A DNA stretch of 24,512 nucleotides from an uncultured Christensenellaceae bacterium (GCA_910587225.1 CAJULT010000013.1:1-24512), one strand, 5' to 3'; counted from the first letter of the stretch, positions 1-7,272 are shown. The notes: generated by a model not told the origin, from the letters alone. Numbers and translations are program-made.

Positions 1-1
1 A

Positions 2-127
2 CAAATTGCTTCTTTCATTTCTTCTCTTGCGAAAAGTATGACACTTCTTATAAGCCTTATCATAGCGGTTGCATTTATCTATTTCATCATGATAGGACTT
101 GTAATGTGTTCGGCTAACATAGTTTAA
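2..127 (+). CDS. spoIIIAE: Stage III sporulation protein AE, C-terminal end (partial)
   Basis: Only the last 41 codons are in the window; the frame is open from base 2 and ends in TAA at 125-127. The visible peptide is a short amphipathic stretch followed by a hydrophobic membrane segment (LISLIIAVAFIYFIMIGLVM) and a four-residue tail. SpoIIIAE is a multi-pass membrane protein of the SpoIIIA-SpoIIQ channel that links mother cell and forespore during engulfment. The assignment rests mainly on position, because SpoIIIAF, AG and AH follow in the standard order, and secondarily on the hydrophobic C-terminus. A strong ribosome site for the next gene starts directly after the stop, so the genes form one operon. 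Confidence 0.75.
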   Translation, partial: QIASFISSLAKSMTLLISLIIAVAFIYFIMIGLVMCSANIV

Positions 128-136
128 GGAGGAAAT

Positions 137-631
137 ATGATTTCAACTATTTCGGGCTGGATCATGTCCATTGCGGGTGTAATTTGCCTATCAGTTATTG
201 TAGAGCTAATCCTGCCAAACGGACAGATGAACCGCTATATCAAAGGCATTTTTTCCTTCATTATAATTTTAGTCATAATCATGCCTGTGCCAAAGCTTTT
301 CAATATGAAACTTGACCTATCAAATGTGTTTTCTTCAGAGGAGATTTATATTCAAGAAGATTATCTCTATCAGCTTAATCTGAATAAAATAATTAGCCTT
401 AAAGAAGGGGCAGAAGATAAACTTAAAGAGAAAGGTTATGAGGGGTGTGTGGTTTCAATAAGCGCAGATATCTTCGCTCAAAAGATTGATATTAAGTCGG
501 TTTCTGTCGACATTTCGTCTTTACGCATAACTGAAAAAGCGCCTCATAAAAATATTCTAGATGCGAAACGCGACATTCAAAAGATAATATTAGAAATGAT
601 AAAAGTTAAGGAGGTATACTTTGATGAATAA
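137..631 (+). CDS. spoIIIAF: Stage III sporulation protein AF
   Basis: A 164-residue protein with two N-terminal membrane segments (about residues 5-25 and 36-54) and a soluble domain of about 110 residues, which is the SpoIIIAF layout. The segment between the helices, with ELILPNG and MNRYIKGIFSF, matches the family's conserved start. It is part of the mother-cell membrane complex of the SpoIIIA-SpoIIQ channel. The ATG follows an excellent ribosome site (AAGGAGG at 127-133). The stop lies inside the start of the next gene (8-base overlap with the ATG at 624), so translation of AF and AG is probably coupled. It is somewhat shorter than the Bacillus protein of about 206 residues. Confidence 0.9.
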   Translation: MISTISGWIMSIAGVICLSVIVELILPNGQMNRYIKGIFSFIIILVIIMPVPKLFNMKLDLSNVFSSEEIYIQEDYLYQLNLNKIISLKEGAEDKLKEKGYEGCVVSISADIFAQKIDIKSVSVDISSLRITEKAPHKNILDAKRDIQKIILEMIKVKEVYFDE

Positions 632-1163
632 ACTGACTGAAAAGCTAGCTAACGTCTGGGGGAAGCTTAAAAAGATTAAGCACATAGAAATATATATTGC
701 GGTTATATTTGCAGTTATTGTGCTTGGCATATACCTTTCAACCATACCAAAAAAGAAGAGTGAACCATCGAATAGTCAAAATTCAACAGAAAATTCAGTC
801 ACATTTTCTTCGTCTGCGGAATATGTGGAGTACCTCGAGAATAAACTTATTAATGTACTAGGCAGTGTCAAAGGCGCTGGACAAGTCAATGTAGTCATAA
901 CACTTGAAAATGGGTTTGAGTATGTCTACGCTACCGAAGAGGAAGTACGAAAGACGGCAGACGGAAGCCAAATAATCATTGAAAATGTGATATTAGTGGA
1001 CGGCAAGCCAGTACTTACAAAAGAGGTGTACCCAACGATAAAAGGGGTGGTAGTTACTTCATCCGGCGCTGACGCGGTATCAGTTAAGATGAACTTACTT
1101 CTAGCTCTGCAAACAGTTATTGAGGTGGACAACTCCTCAATTACAATCCTAACAGGAAATTAA
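624..1163 (+). CDS. spoIIIAG: Stage III sporulation protein AG
   Basis: A 179-residue bitopic membrane protein: a short cytoplasmic start, one membrane helix at about residues 20-39, a low-complexity Ser/Asn linker, then the ring-forming domain (AEYVEYLENKL, GAGQVNVVITLE, IKGVVVTSSGAD). SpoIIIAG oligomerises into a large ring in the intermembrane space of the SpoIIIA-SpoIIQ channel. A TTG at 621 gives a one-codon-longer frame, but the ATG at 624 is preferred because it lies about 9 bases after the AGGAGG at 609-614. It overlaps spoIIIAF by 8 bases and is followed 13 bases later by spoIIIAH. Confidence 0.92.
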   Translation: MNKLTEKLANVWGKLKKIKHIEIYIAVIFAVIVLGIYLSTIPKKKSEPSNSQNSTENSVTFSSSAEYVEYLENKLINVLGSVKGAGQVNVVITLENGFEYVYATEEEVRKTADGSQIIIENVILVDGKPVLTKEVYPTIKGVVVTSSGADAVSVKMNLLLALQTVIEVDNSSITILTGN

Positions 1164-1176
1164 AAGGAGAATAATT

Positions 1177-1647
1177 ATGAAAAAGAGAACTAAAATTATC
1201 ATTCTTGCTGCCATGGTTTTACTTTTAGGAGTAACAGGCTATTTAAACATTGCTCTTAACAATAAAGTTAGTGACCTTGATCCTCCAACTCAAACCACTG
1301 CAAGTTATTTTGCCGCTTATAGAAGCGATCGTGAATCAACTCGTGACCAAGAAATGCTTTACTATGATGCAATCATCTCAAGCCCAACATCTACTGCTGA
1401 AGCCGTATCCGCAGCAGAAAGTGCAAGACTTGCGCTTGTAGGACAAATGGATAAGGAACTTGTTGTAGAAGGCCTTATCAAAGCAAAAGGTTTTGATGAC
1501 TGCGTTGTAACAATTTCTTCTTCTAACGTAAACGCTATTGTCAAAGCTGCAAAACTCACAGACGGACAAGTTGCTCAAATAGTTGCAGTTATTCAAAGCC
1601 AACTGGGTACTAACATTGAAAACATCAAAGTTATCCCTATTGAATAA
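1177..1647 (+). CDS. spoIIIAH: Stage III sporulation protein AH
   Basis: A 156-residue protein with one N-terminal membrane helix (about residues 5-26), a linker rich in charged residues (AAYRSDRESTRDQEMLYYDA), and a C-terminal ring-building domain with the family's GFDDCVVTIS stretch. In characterised sporulators SpoIIIAH binds forespore SpoIIQ and bridges the two membranes. It is the last spoIIIA gene, and the next gene has its own promoter. I see no strong hairpin terminator between 1648 and 1679, so some read-through into the asp23 unit is possible. SpoIIIAH is short compared with the 218-residue Bacillus protein but close to clostridial lengths. Confidence 0.92.
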   Translation: MKKRTKIIILAAMVLLLGVTGYLNIALNNKVSDLDPPTQTTASYFAAYRSDRESTRDQEMLYYDAIISSPTSTAEAVSAAESARLALVGQMDKELVVEGLIKAKGFDDCVVTISSSNVNAIVKAAKLTDGQVAQIVAVIQSQLGTNIENIKVIPIE

Positions 1648-1679
1648 TTAAGAAATTGTTTTTCTCCCATAAAAATAGT

Positions 1680-1708
1680 TTGCAAGTTTCAATCAAATAT
1701 GTTATTAT
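1680..1708 (+). promoter_or_regulatory. Sigma-A-type promoter of the asp23-nusB-xse unit
   Basis: TTGCAA (1680-1685), a 17-base spacer, then TATTAT (1703-1708). The predicted start near 1715 gives a leader of about 15 bases carrying AGGAGAAAG before the ATG at 1730. It separates the vegetative asp23-nusB-xseAB unit from the sporulation operon upstream. Confidence 0.65.
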
Positions 1709-1729
1709 TAAAAATAATAGGAGAAAGCA

Positions 1730-2101
1730 ATGGTAAAGAATAAGAACCTCACAAATAAGGGGAAAGTTGATATTGACCGCGATATACTTCTTTCTATCAT
1801 AAACCTTGCTGCTAAAGAGATAAGCGGCGTGGAAGCTCTTACCAACAATTATTTGCCTTGGTACAAAAGAGTTTGCAAACCTAAGAGCGAAGGCGTACAA
1901 ATCAAATTTGAAAACAATAACTCACTTAAAGTCGACATTTATATGATTGTTAGCAATGGTTATAGCGTTCCTGACATTGCGTTTAGGGTGCAAGAAAATG
2001 TTAAGAACAGCCTTAGCAGTATGGTAGGACTTAAACCAGCCAAAATCAACGTTCACGTCTACGGCGTAATTTGCGATAAAGACGAAATTGCAGGGGCGTA
2101 A
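1730..2101 (+). CDS. Asp23/Gls24 family envelope stress-response protein
   Basis: A 123-residue soluble protein of the Asp23/Gls24 family (Pfam PF03780). It shows the family's opening ILLSIINLAAKEISGVEAL, a central VDIYMIVSNGYSVPDIAFRVQENVKNSL and the closing KINVHVYGVIC. In Bacillus the equivalent gene in this position is yqhY, linked to envelope and fatty-acid metabolism; here the accBC genes that sit next to it in Bacillus are absent. The ATG has a good AGGAGAAAG site. nusB starts three bases after the stop. Confidence 0.9.
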   Translation: MVKNKNLTNKGKVDIDRDILLSIINLAAKEISGVEALTNNYLPWYKRVCKPKSEGVQIKFENNNSLKVDIYMIVSNGYSVPDIAFRVQENVKNSLSSMVGLKPAKINVHVYGVICDKDEIAGA

Positions 2102-2104
2102 ACA

Positions 2105-2488
2105 ATGAGAAGAGATGCTAGGATTGCAGCTTTTAGCGTAATATTTGCAGAAGGCTTTACAAGTCAAGAAGAATGCGAGCTTATATCCTCACTTAAAAAA
2201 AGCGAGGATTTGCTTTTTGCAAATCAAATTTTGGACGCCTATCATGAACATAAAGAAGCTTTGAGCGCAAAAATAAAATCTTCACTTGTGGGCTATGACA
2301 TTGATAGAGTTTATAAAGTAGACCTTGCACTTATCTATCTTGCACTTTGCGAAATTGAATATCTTGCAACGCCAAAGCAGGTAGCAATTAATGAGGCTAT
2401 CGAAATTGCAAAAAAATACTCTACTGAAAAGAGCGCAAAATTTATAAATGGACTTCTTTCCTCTATTGTAAAAGGTGAGGAAAAGTAA
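2105..2488 (+). CDS. nusB: Transcription antitermination factor NusB
   Basis: A 127-residue all-helical NusB-like protein. Diagnostic stretches are AFSVIFAEGF at the N-terminus and DLALIYLALCEI, TPKQVAINEAIEIAKKYS and KFINGLLSSI in the C-terminal half. NusB pairs with NusE (S10) on boxA RNA to prevent premature termination in rRNA operons. The start is preceded by CAGGGGCG, which is inside the end of the asp23 gene. The stop and the xseA start share a base (TAATG), implying coupled translation. The nusB-xseA-xseB order is standard in Firmicutes, though folD, found here in Bacillus, is missing. Confidence 0.95.
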   Translation: MRRDARIAAFSVIFAEGFTSQEECELISSLKKSEDLLFANQILDAYHEHKEALSAKIKSSLVGYDIDRVYKVDLALIYLALCEIEYLATPKQVAINEAIEIAKKYSTEKSAKFINGLLSSIVKGEEK

Positions 2489-3666
2489 TGGATGCAATTA
2501 CCGTATCCAAACTTGCTGGATATATAAAAAGTATTTTTGACAGTGAAGAACTTCTCCACAACATTCCCGTTGTCGGAGAAGTTTTTGGTGTATCGCAAGC
2601 AAGGCAGATTACATACTTCTCACTTAAAGATGAGAACGCTGTTTTGTCTTGCGTCTGCTTTTATCCAGCACTTGCGCCAATGATAAAAGAGGGCGCAAAA
2701 GTTATTGTAACTGGCTCACCGAACTATTATGTCAAAGGCGGTAAGCTTTCCTTTAATGTAACTCGCGTGGAGGAGGCGGGACAGGGACAACTGTACGAAC
2801 AATTTTTACTTCTAAAACAAAAGTTGGAACTTGAAGGCTTGTTCGCAAGTTCTCATAAGAAACCTATGCCAAAAGTAATTAAAAAAATAGGGGTTATCAC
2901 TTCCAAAGATGGCGCAGTTCTTCAAGATATTAAAAATGTTTCTTGGAGAAGAGATCCTAGAGTGCAACTTGTACTTTATCCAGTTAAAGTGCAGGGCAGG
3001 CTTGCCGAAAATGAAATAGCCCACGCTATTGAAATTATGGATAAGCAGTCAGATTGTGACGTACTCGTCGTTGCAAGAGGTGGTGGAAGCCTTGAAGATT
3101 TGTGGGCATATAACACCGAAATAGTAGCCCGCGCTACATATAACTGTTCTAAGCCTATCGTGTCTGCGGTTGGACATGAAACAGACTTTACAATCATTGA
3201 TTTTGTCAGCGACCTGCGCGCACCAACTCCGTCAGCCGCGGCAGAACTATTAACACTTGACTTAAATGAAAATCTAAATAAGGCGTCCTCGCTTGCACTG
3301 CGACTTACAATCAGTTATGACAACTTTTTAAAAATGAATGAAAACAGACTTATTGCAAAAATGACCAACTTAACTCACAATGCGCAGACTAAGCTTGCTC
3401 AGCAGCAATCGGTTTTTGAATATATGAAAATGAAGCTGGTGACAGGTATGGAAAGATACGTTACTGAGAGAGCTTACAGCCTTGGCATAAATGAAAACGC
3501 GCTTAAAAAGCTCAATCCATTAGCTATATTAAATCAAGGTTACGCTAGAATTGAACAGGACGGAAAACCAATACTTAAAAAAGAGGGTTTAAATCAAAAT
3601 AAAAACTTAAACATTATTTTCGCTGACGGAAGGGTGGATGCGAAAGTAATCAAGGAGGAGAAATGA
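2488..3666 (+). CDS. xseA: Exodeoxyribonuclease VII large subunit
   Basis: A 392-residue protein with an N-terminal OB-fold (about residues 1-95, with NIPVVGEVFGV and YFSLKDENAVLSCV) followed by the catalytic and coiled-coil domain. Conserved family blocks visible are GVITSKDGAVLQDI, VVARGGGSLEDLWAYN and VGHETDFTIIDFVSDLRAPT. The C-terminus carries the LNPLAILNQGYAR motif. With XseB it forms the ssDNA exonuclease that trims single strands from both ends. It is slightly short for the family (often 400-450), mainly in the coiled-coil section. It overlaps xseB by four bases (ATGA). Confidence 0.97.
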   Translation: MDAITVSKLAGYIKSIFDSEELLHNIPVVGEVFGVSQARQITYFSLKDENAVLSCVCFYPALAPMIKEGAKVIVTGSPNYYVKGGKLSFNVTRVEEAGQGQLYEQFLLLKQKLELEGLFASSHKKPMPKVIKKIGVITSKDGAVLQDIKNVSWRRDPRVQLVLYPVKVQGRLAENEIAHAIEIMDKQSDCDVLVVARGGGSLEDLWAYNTEIVARATYNCSKPIVSAVGHETDFTIIDFVSDLRAPTPSAAAELLTLDLNENLNKASSLALRLTISYDNFLKMNENRLIAKMTNLTHNAQTKLAQQQSVFEYMKMKLVTGMERYVTERAYSLGINENALKKLNPLAILNQGYARIEQDGKPILKKEGLNQNKNLNIIFADGRVDAKVIKEEK

Positions 3667-3869
3667 ATTACGAAGAAGCAGCAAAAAGACTGGAAGAGAT
3701 AATTGCCAAACTTGAAAGCGGAACTATTTCGATGAGCGAAGCTTTAACTCTTTTTGAAGAGGGAGAAAAACTCGCTAAGGTTTGTTTTAATGAACTTAAC
3801 GCTGCCAAAGGCAAACTCACAGAAGTGAAAGAGGAGCTGGGCAAACTTACCATTACAGCGCAAGACTAG
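3663..3869 (+). CDS. xseB: Exodeoxyribonuclease VII small subunit
   Basis: A 68-residue helical-hairpin protein with the hallmark YEEAAKRLEEIIAKLESG followed by MSEALTLFEEGEKLAK. Several small subunits coat the coiled coils of XseA in exonuclease VII. The ATG overlaps the xseA stop (ATGA) and has a strong AAGGAGGAG site. The usual downstream partners ispA and dxs are absent; a membrane protein gene follows instead. Confidence 0.96.
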   Translation: MNYEEAAKRLEEIIAKLESGTISMSEALTLFEEGEKLAKVCFNELNAAKGKLTEVKEELGKLTITAQD

Positions 3870-3902
3870 TCTAATTACAACTTTGCCTGCGTAAAATATA
3901 TC

Positions 3903-4490
3903 ATGAGAAAATATGGCAAAGTGATAGTACAAAGTTCAAGCTCAAAATTTTGGGCTTTTCAAACTTTCTTTTTATCAATCAGTTTATCACTTGTATTTGG
4001 ACTTTTAAGCCAAACTATTTTGTCATCTATGGGTGCGCTTTTTGCTAGCATCGCAATAGGAGTTTTTATTTTTTGTAGCGTACTTTTTGACATGATCGGA
4101 ATTGCTGCCGCTAGCGCGGATGAAGATACTTTTAAGCTTTGGCACAAAGAAGGCGTTAAGGGGGCAAGGGTAGGGCTTAAACTTTGCCGCAATAGTGAAA
4201 AGGTGTGTTCTTTTTGTGCAGATGTAGTGGGAGATATTTGCTCAACACTTTGCGGTGCGGGCGGAGCATGCGTTGTAGTAGCGCTTACAAAAAGTCTTGA
4301 AAGTGCGGCACTAAACATCCTAATATCAGTTTTTGTCAGCGCCTTTATAGCGAGCATAACAATCTTTTTCAAAGCAATTATGAAAGAGCGGGCGCTTAAT
4401 AATTCAAACGCTATTATGTTAAAACTAGGCGTTATACTAGAAAAGACAATTTATAGACAAAAAAAAGAGAAATGTGATAAAAATAGTTGA
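3903..4490 (+). CDS. CNNM/DUF21-like integral membrane protein without CBS domains
   Basis: A 195-residue protein with two hydrophobic segments near the start (about residues 18-40 and 45-65) and two more at about 120-160. The middle reads IGIAAASADEDTFK, then EGVKGARVGLKLCRNSEKVCSFCADVVGDI. This recalls the DUF21 domain of CNNM/CorB-type transporters, where small residues precede an E/D motif and the 'GA+ +LKL +N EK+ +' stretch. The CBS pair and the corC domain that normally follow are missing, so it is a stand-alone domain. No Shine-Dalgarno precedes the ATG. A TAAAAT at 3892-3897 lies five bases upstream, but there is no matching -35. Transport function is inference from family resemblance only. 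Confidence 0.6.
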   Translation: MRKYGKVIVQSSSSKFWAFQTFFLSISLSLVFGLLSQTILSSMGALFASIAIGVFIFCSVLFDMIGIAAASADEDTFKLWHKEGVKGARVGLKLCRNSEKVCSFCADVVGDICSTLCGAGGACVVVALTKSLESAALNILISVFVSAFIASITIFFKAIMKERALNNSNAIMLKLGVILEKTIYRQKKEKCDKNS

Positions 4491-4515
4491 CAAAGCAAGT
4501 TTGTTATGATAAAAT
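4487..4515 (+). promoter_or_regulatory. Sigma-A-type promoter of infC-rpmI-rplT-trmH
   Basis: Consensus TTGACA (4487-4492), 17-base spacer, TAAAAT (4510-4515). The -35 overlaps the TGA stop of the preceding membrane-protein gene. The predicted start near 4522 gives an untranslated leader of about 130 bases. Confidence 0.85.
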
Positions 4516-4541
4516 GAAATTACGAAAGTAGAAATTTCCAT

Positions 4542-4632
4542 TTCTCACCAGTCGAAAATTGCTTTGACATGGTAAAAACTTAATTTAGAAATTATGTTTT
4601 TGGTGGAATTTTTTGCTTCCACCAAATTTTTT
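4542..4632 (+). terminator. infC leader attenuator (L20/IF3-type ribosomal protein leader)
   Basis: The leader between promoter and infC ends in a textbook intrinsic terminator: arms TTTGGTGGAA (4599-4608) and TTCCACCAAA (4617-4626), an eight-base loop and a run of six T to 4632. An upstream segment ending in TCACCA (4545-4550) can pair with TGGTGG of the terminator's left arm as an antiterminator. ACCA-GTC (4548-4554) can instead pair with GAC-A-TGGT nearby. In Firmicutes the infC-rpmI-rplT operon is known to be attenuated, with L20 binding the leader. The sequence fits this logic, but the L20-binding fold itself was not modelled. Confidence 0.75.
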
Positions 4633-4651
4633 GTAAAAGGGGATTACAACA

Positions 4652-5167
4652 ATTTTTAAGGAACTTTTAATCAACGAACAAATATCGGCAAGCGAAGTTC
4701 GTCTAATCGACGACGAAGGCAACCAACTAGGAATTGTGCCATACACACAGGCACTTTCTATTGCAGAAGGAAAGGGACTTGACCTTGTAATGATGTCAGG
4801 CGCTTCAAAACCTCCTGTATGCAAAATTCTCAACTATGGTAAGTATAAATATGAAGCTACCAAAAAAGAGAAAGAACTGCGCAAAGCTCAAAAGAAAATT
4901 GAAGTTAAAGAAATCAAACTTTCAATGACTATTGAAGAGTACGACACTGCGTACCGCGTTAAGAATGCAATTAAATTTTTGCAGGGCGGAGATAAGGTAA
5001 AGGTTTCACTTCGTATGAGAGGACGTCAACAAGCTTATTCAAAACGCGCAATTGAAATTATTAAAGACTTCGTTGCAAGATTGGGTGAATATGGCTTTAC
5101 CGAGAAAGAACCTGAGATTGCAGGACCAAACATCTTTGTTATAATATCCCCAAAGAAAAACGCATAA
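4652..5167 (+). CDS. infC: Translation initiation factor IF-3 (AUU start)
   Basis: A 171-residue protein containing both IF-3 domains: the N-domain (LLINEQISASEVRLIDDEG, LDLVMMSGASKPPVCKI) and the C-domain (VKEIKLSMTIEEYD, KVKVSLRMRGRQ). The first ATG/GTG/TTG in frame is GTG at 4736, which would remove the conserved N-terminal 28 residues. The frame is open back to 4637. The best start is ATT at 4652, nine bases after AAAAGGGG (4635-4642). A non-canonical AUU start is characteristic of infC and lets IF-3 repress its own translation. Another ATT at 4643 is too close to the ribosome site. IF-3 controls start-codon fidelity and subunit dissociation. Confidence 0.93.
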   Translation: MFKELLINEQISASEVRLIDDEGNQLGIVPYTQALSIAEGKGLDLVMMSGASKPPVCKILNYGKYKYEATKKEKELRKAQKKIEVKEIKLSMTIEEYDTAYRVKNAIKFLQGGDKVKVSLRMRGRQQAYSKRAIEIIKDFVARLGEYGFTEKEPEIAGPNIFVIISPKKNA

Positions 5168-5180
5168 AAGGAGAAAGGAC

Positions 5181-5375
5181 ATGCCAAAACAAAAAACACA
5201 TAGTGGTGCAAAAAAGCGTTTCCGCGTAACAGCAAACGGGAAAGTTAAATTTGCAAAAGCAAACAGAGGACACTTCCTCACAAATAAAAGTCAAAACAGA
5301 AAAAGAAAATTAAGAAAGGGCTCATACATAGCAGGTAAGAATGCAAATAACATCAAGACCCTTTTGTGTAAGTAG
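5181..5375 (+). CDS. rpmI: 50S ribosomal protein L35
   Basis: A 64-residue, very basic protein with the L35 signature MPKQKTHSGAKKRFRVT and the middle GHFLTNKSQNRKRKLR. It is a small structural protein of the large ribosomal subunit. The start has a strong AAAGGAGAAAGG site 13 bases after infC. Its place between infC and rplT is universal in Firmicutes. Confidence 0.98.
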   Translation: MPKQKTHSGAKKRFRVTANGKVKFAKANRGHFLTNKSQNRKRKLRKGSYIAGKNANNIKTLLCK

Positions 5376-5386
5376 GAGGACAAGTT

Positions 5387-5728
5387 ATGAGAATTAAAAG
5401 AGGAGTAACCGCAGTTAAAAAGCGCCGTTCTATACTTAAAAGCGCAAAAGGCTACCGCGGAGCAAAATCAAAACTTTACAGAACTGCTCGTGAGCAGGTT
5501 ATGAAGAGCGGACAATACGCATATATCGGCCGCAAACAAAAGAAGCGTGACTTCCGCGCACTTTGGATTACAAGAATTAACGCAGCATGCCGTCAAAACG
5601 ACATTTCTTACAGCCGCTTTATCGCAGGACTTAAGAGCCACAACATCACTCTTAACAGAAAAGTACTTGCTGATATGGCAGTAAGAGAACCAGAAGCATT
5701 TGCAAACCTTGTAGGACAAGTTAAATAA
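5387..5728 (+). CDS. rplT: 50S ribosomal protein L20
   Basis: A 113-residue basic protein with the L20 blocks MRIKRGVTAVKKRR, AKGYRGAKSKLYRTA and RDFRALWITRINAACR. L20 is an early assembly protein of the large subunit and the known repressor of its own operon through leader binding. The ribosome site TAGGAGGACA precedes the ATG. The stop codon shares its last base with the ATG of the methyltransferase gene that follows (TAATG). Confidence 0.98.
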   Translation: MRIKRGVTAVKKRRSILKSAKGYRGAKSKLYRTAREQVMKSGQYAYIGRKQKKRDFRALWITRINAACRQNDISYSRFIAGLKSHNITLNRKVLADMAVREPEAFANLVGQVK

Positions 5729-6456
5729 TGCAGAAGGCATCCATAAATCTAATTAAAGATTTGAAAAAGCAAAAACGAGAAAACAGATTTTTGCTTTTTT
5801 TGGATAACTATAAAATTATAAAAGATGCAATAGCTAAGGGGCTTACTCCTAAGCTTTTGCTTTTTTGTGATGAAACGCTAAATGTGTGGGGTGAAACATA
5901 CCCATGCTATAAAATTGATAGCAAAGCGTTAGACAGCCTTGCGGACACCAAAACACCACAGGGAGTATTATGCATTGCAGAATACTCTCAAGATATTGTG
6001 TCTAAGCCAAAATCAAGCTTCTTAGTACTTGACCATATTCAAGACCCGGGAAATGCTGGAAGCTTAATAAGAACAGCCACCGCTTGTGGCTTTGATTGTG
6101 TTATAATGGTGGATAGCGTAGCAGTGACAAACCCAAAACTTGTCAGAAGCAGCGTAGGAACAATTTTTGATATTAAAGTATTCGAGATGACTAAAAAAGA
6201 GTTTTTAGCAAAAGCAAAAGAGTGGAAAAGTACACTTCTTATGGCTGATATGGATGGCGAAAGCGTATTTGACGCTTCTTTTAAAGGTGATGAGGGCTTA
6301 GTAGTCGGCAATGAAGGTCAAGGCGTATGCAATGAAATAGCCTCTCTTTGCTCTAAATCGGTAAAAATACCTATGCAAGAGGGTGTTGAAAGCCTAAACG
6401 CTGCTATCAGCGGTTCAATCATCATGTATCAAATGGCGAAAGATAATTTAAGTTAA
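5728..6456 (+). CDS. TrmH/SpoU-family (SPOUT) RNA 2'-O-methyltransferase
   Basis: A 242-residue protein with an N-terminal substrate-binding part (residues 1-95, similar to SpoU_sub_bind) and a C-terminal SPOUT knot. All three SPOUT motifs are visible: LDHIQDPGNAGSLIRTA (101-117), VVGNEGQGV (192-200) and IPMQEGVESLNAAISGSI (214-231). The family methylates ribose 2'-OH in 23S rRNA or tRNA with S-adenosylmethionine; the target base cannot be told from sequence. Its start overlaps the rplT stop, so synthesis is coupled to a ribosomal protein, which favours an rRNA target. The same gene follows rplT in many Firmicutes. Confidence 0.93.
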   Translation: MQKASINLIKDLKKQKRENRFLLFLDNYKIIKDAIAKGLTPKLLLFCDETLNVWGETYPCYKIDSKALDSLADTKTPQGVLCIAEYSQDIVSKPKSSFLVLDHIQDPGNAGSLIRTATACGFDCVIMVDSVAVTNPKLVRSSVGTIFDIKVFEMTKKEFLAKAKEWKSTLLMADMDGESVFDASFKGDEGLVVGNEGQGVCNEIASLCSKSVKIPMQEGVESLNAAISGSIIMYQMAKDNLS

Positions 6457-6481
6457 TTTTTTAAGCAATTTGTGTATTTAT

Positions 6482-6511
6482 TTGACAATAAAGCACTAGC
6501 AGTGCTAAATT
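6482..6511 (+). promoter_or_regulatory. Promoter of yebC with a palindrome in the spacer
   Basis: TTGACA (6482-6487) and TAAATT (6506-6511) with an 18-base spacer. The spacer is largely a perfect inverted repeat, AGCACT-AGC-AGTGCT (6492-6506), which ends on the first base of the -10. It is followed by an AGGAGGA ribosome site. The palindrome may be an operator; no known regulator motif was recognised. Confidence 0.6.
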
Positions 6512-6537
6512 ATTTATATATTTAGGAGGACTAAAAC

Positions 6538-7272
6538 ATGTCAGGACATTCAAAATGGCATAACATACAAGCTAGAAAGGGCAAAAGTGATGCCGCTAGG
6601 GGAAAAATCTTTACTAAAATTGGTCGTGAAATCGCGGTTATTGTAAAGGCTGGCGGTTCTGATCCTGTATCAAACCCAAAACTTAGAGATGTTATTGCAA
6701 AGGCTAAACAAAACAATATGCCAAATGACTCTATCGAGCGTAGCATTAAAAAAGCCGCTGGTGAAATGGGTGGCGTAAACTATGAAAGCTGCACCTATGA
6801 AGGTTATGGCACTGGCGGAAGCGCTGTTATTGTAGACTGCCTTACTGACAATAAAAACCGTACAGCAGGTGATGTTCGTCACGCATTTGATAAGTTTGGC
6901 GGTAGTCTTGGATCTACTGGCTGCGTTTCTTATCTTTTCCAAAGAAAAGGCGTTATCGAGCTTGAAACAGAAGGTGCTGACATTGATGAAATAATGCTCG
7001 CCGCACTTGACGCAGGTGCAAAGGACGTTATTGAATATGAGGACTATGCTGAGGTTATCACTGACCCTAACGATTGCACAAAAATTGCAGAGGCTTTGAC
7101 AGGAGCAGGATATAACGTTTCATCTAGCGAGGTTACTATGGTTCCTGACAACTATGTTGACCTTGACGAAACAAAACTTGCGACTTTCAACCGCATGATT
7201 GATATGCTTGAAGACCTTGACGACGTTCAAGAAGTTTATCACAATGTGAATCTACCAGATGAGGGCTGCTAG
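6538..7272 (+). CDS. yebC: YebC/PmpR-family regulatory protein
   Basis: A 244-residue YebC/TACO1-family protein (PF01709). It begins with the hallmark MSGHSKWHNIQARKGKSD and continues with GREI, the glycine-rich YEGYGTGGSAVIVDCLTDNKNR and GGSLGSTGCVSYLF. Proteins of this family have been described both as DNA-binding regulators and, more recently, as ribosome-associated factors easing translation of proline stretches. yebC commonly sits immediately upstream of ruvC, as here, but in this window it has its own promoter and terminators. Start and ribosome site (TTAGGAGGACT) are unambiguous. Confidence 0.96.
   Translation: MSGHSKWHNIQARKGKSDAARGKIFTKIGREIAVIVKAGGSDPVSNPKLRDVIAKAKQNNMPNDSIERSIKKAAGEMGGVNYESCTYEGYGTGGSAVIVDCLTDNKNRTAGDVRHAFDKFGGSLGSTGCVSYLFQRKGVIELETEGADIDEIMLAALDAGAKDVIEYEDYAEVITDPNDCTKIAEALTGAGYNVSSSEVTMVPDNYVDLDETKLATFNRMIDMLEDLDDVQEVYHNVNLPDEGC

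Noticed and set aside
621..623. TTG start for spoIIIAG
   Set aside because: The ATG three bases later has better spacing to AGGAGG and is the normal codon.
3959..4372. Minus-strand ORF of 137 codons opposite the DUF21-like gene
   Set aside because: It mirrors the codon pattern of a membrane-protein gene and has no ribosome site or recognisable product.
4736..4738. GTG as the start of infC
   Set aside because: It would delete the conserved N-terminal 28 residues of IF-3 and has no ribosome site in front.
6492..6506. LexA/SOS box at yebC
   Set aside because: The palindrome does not match the Firmicute CGAAC-N4-GTTCG motif; no such box was noticed before ruvC either.
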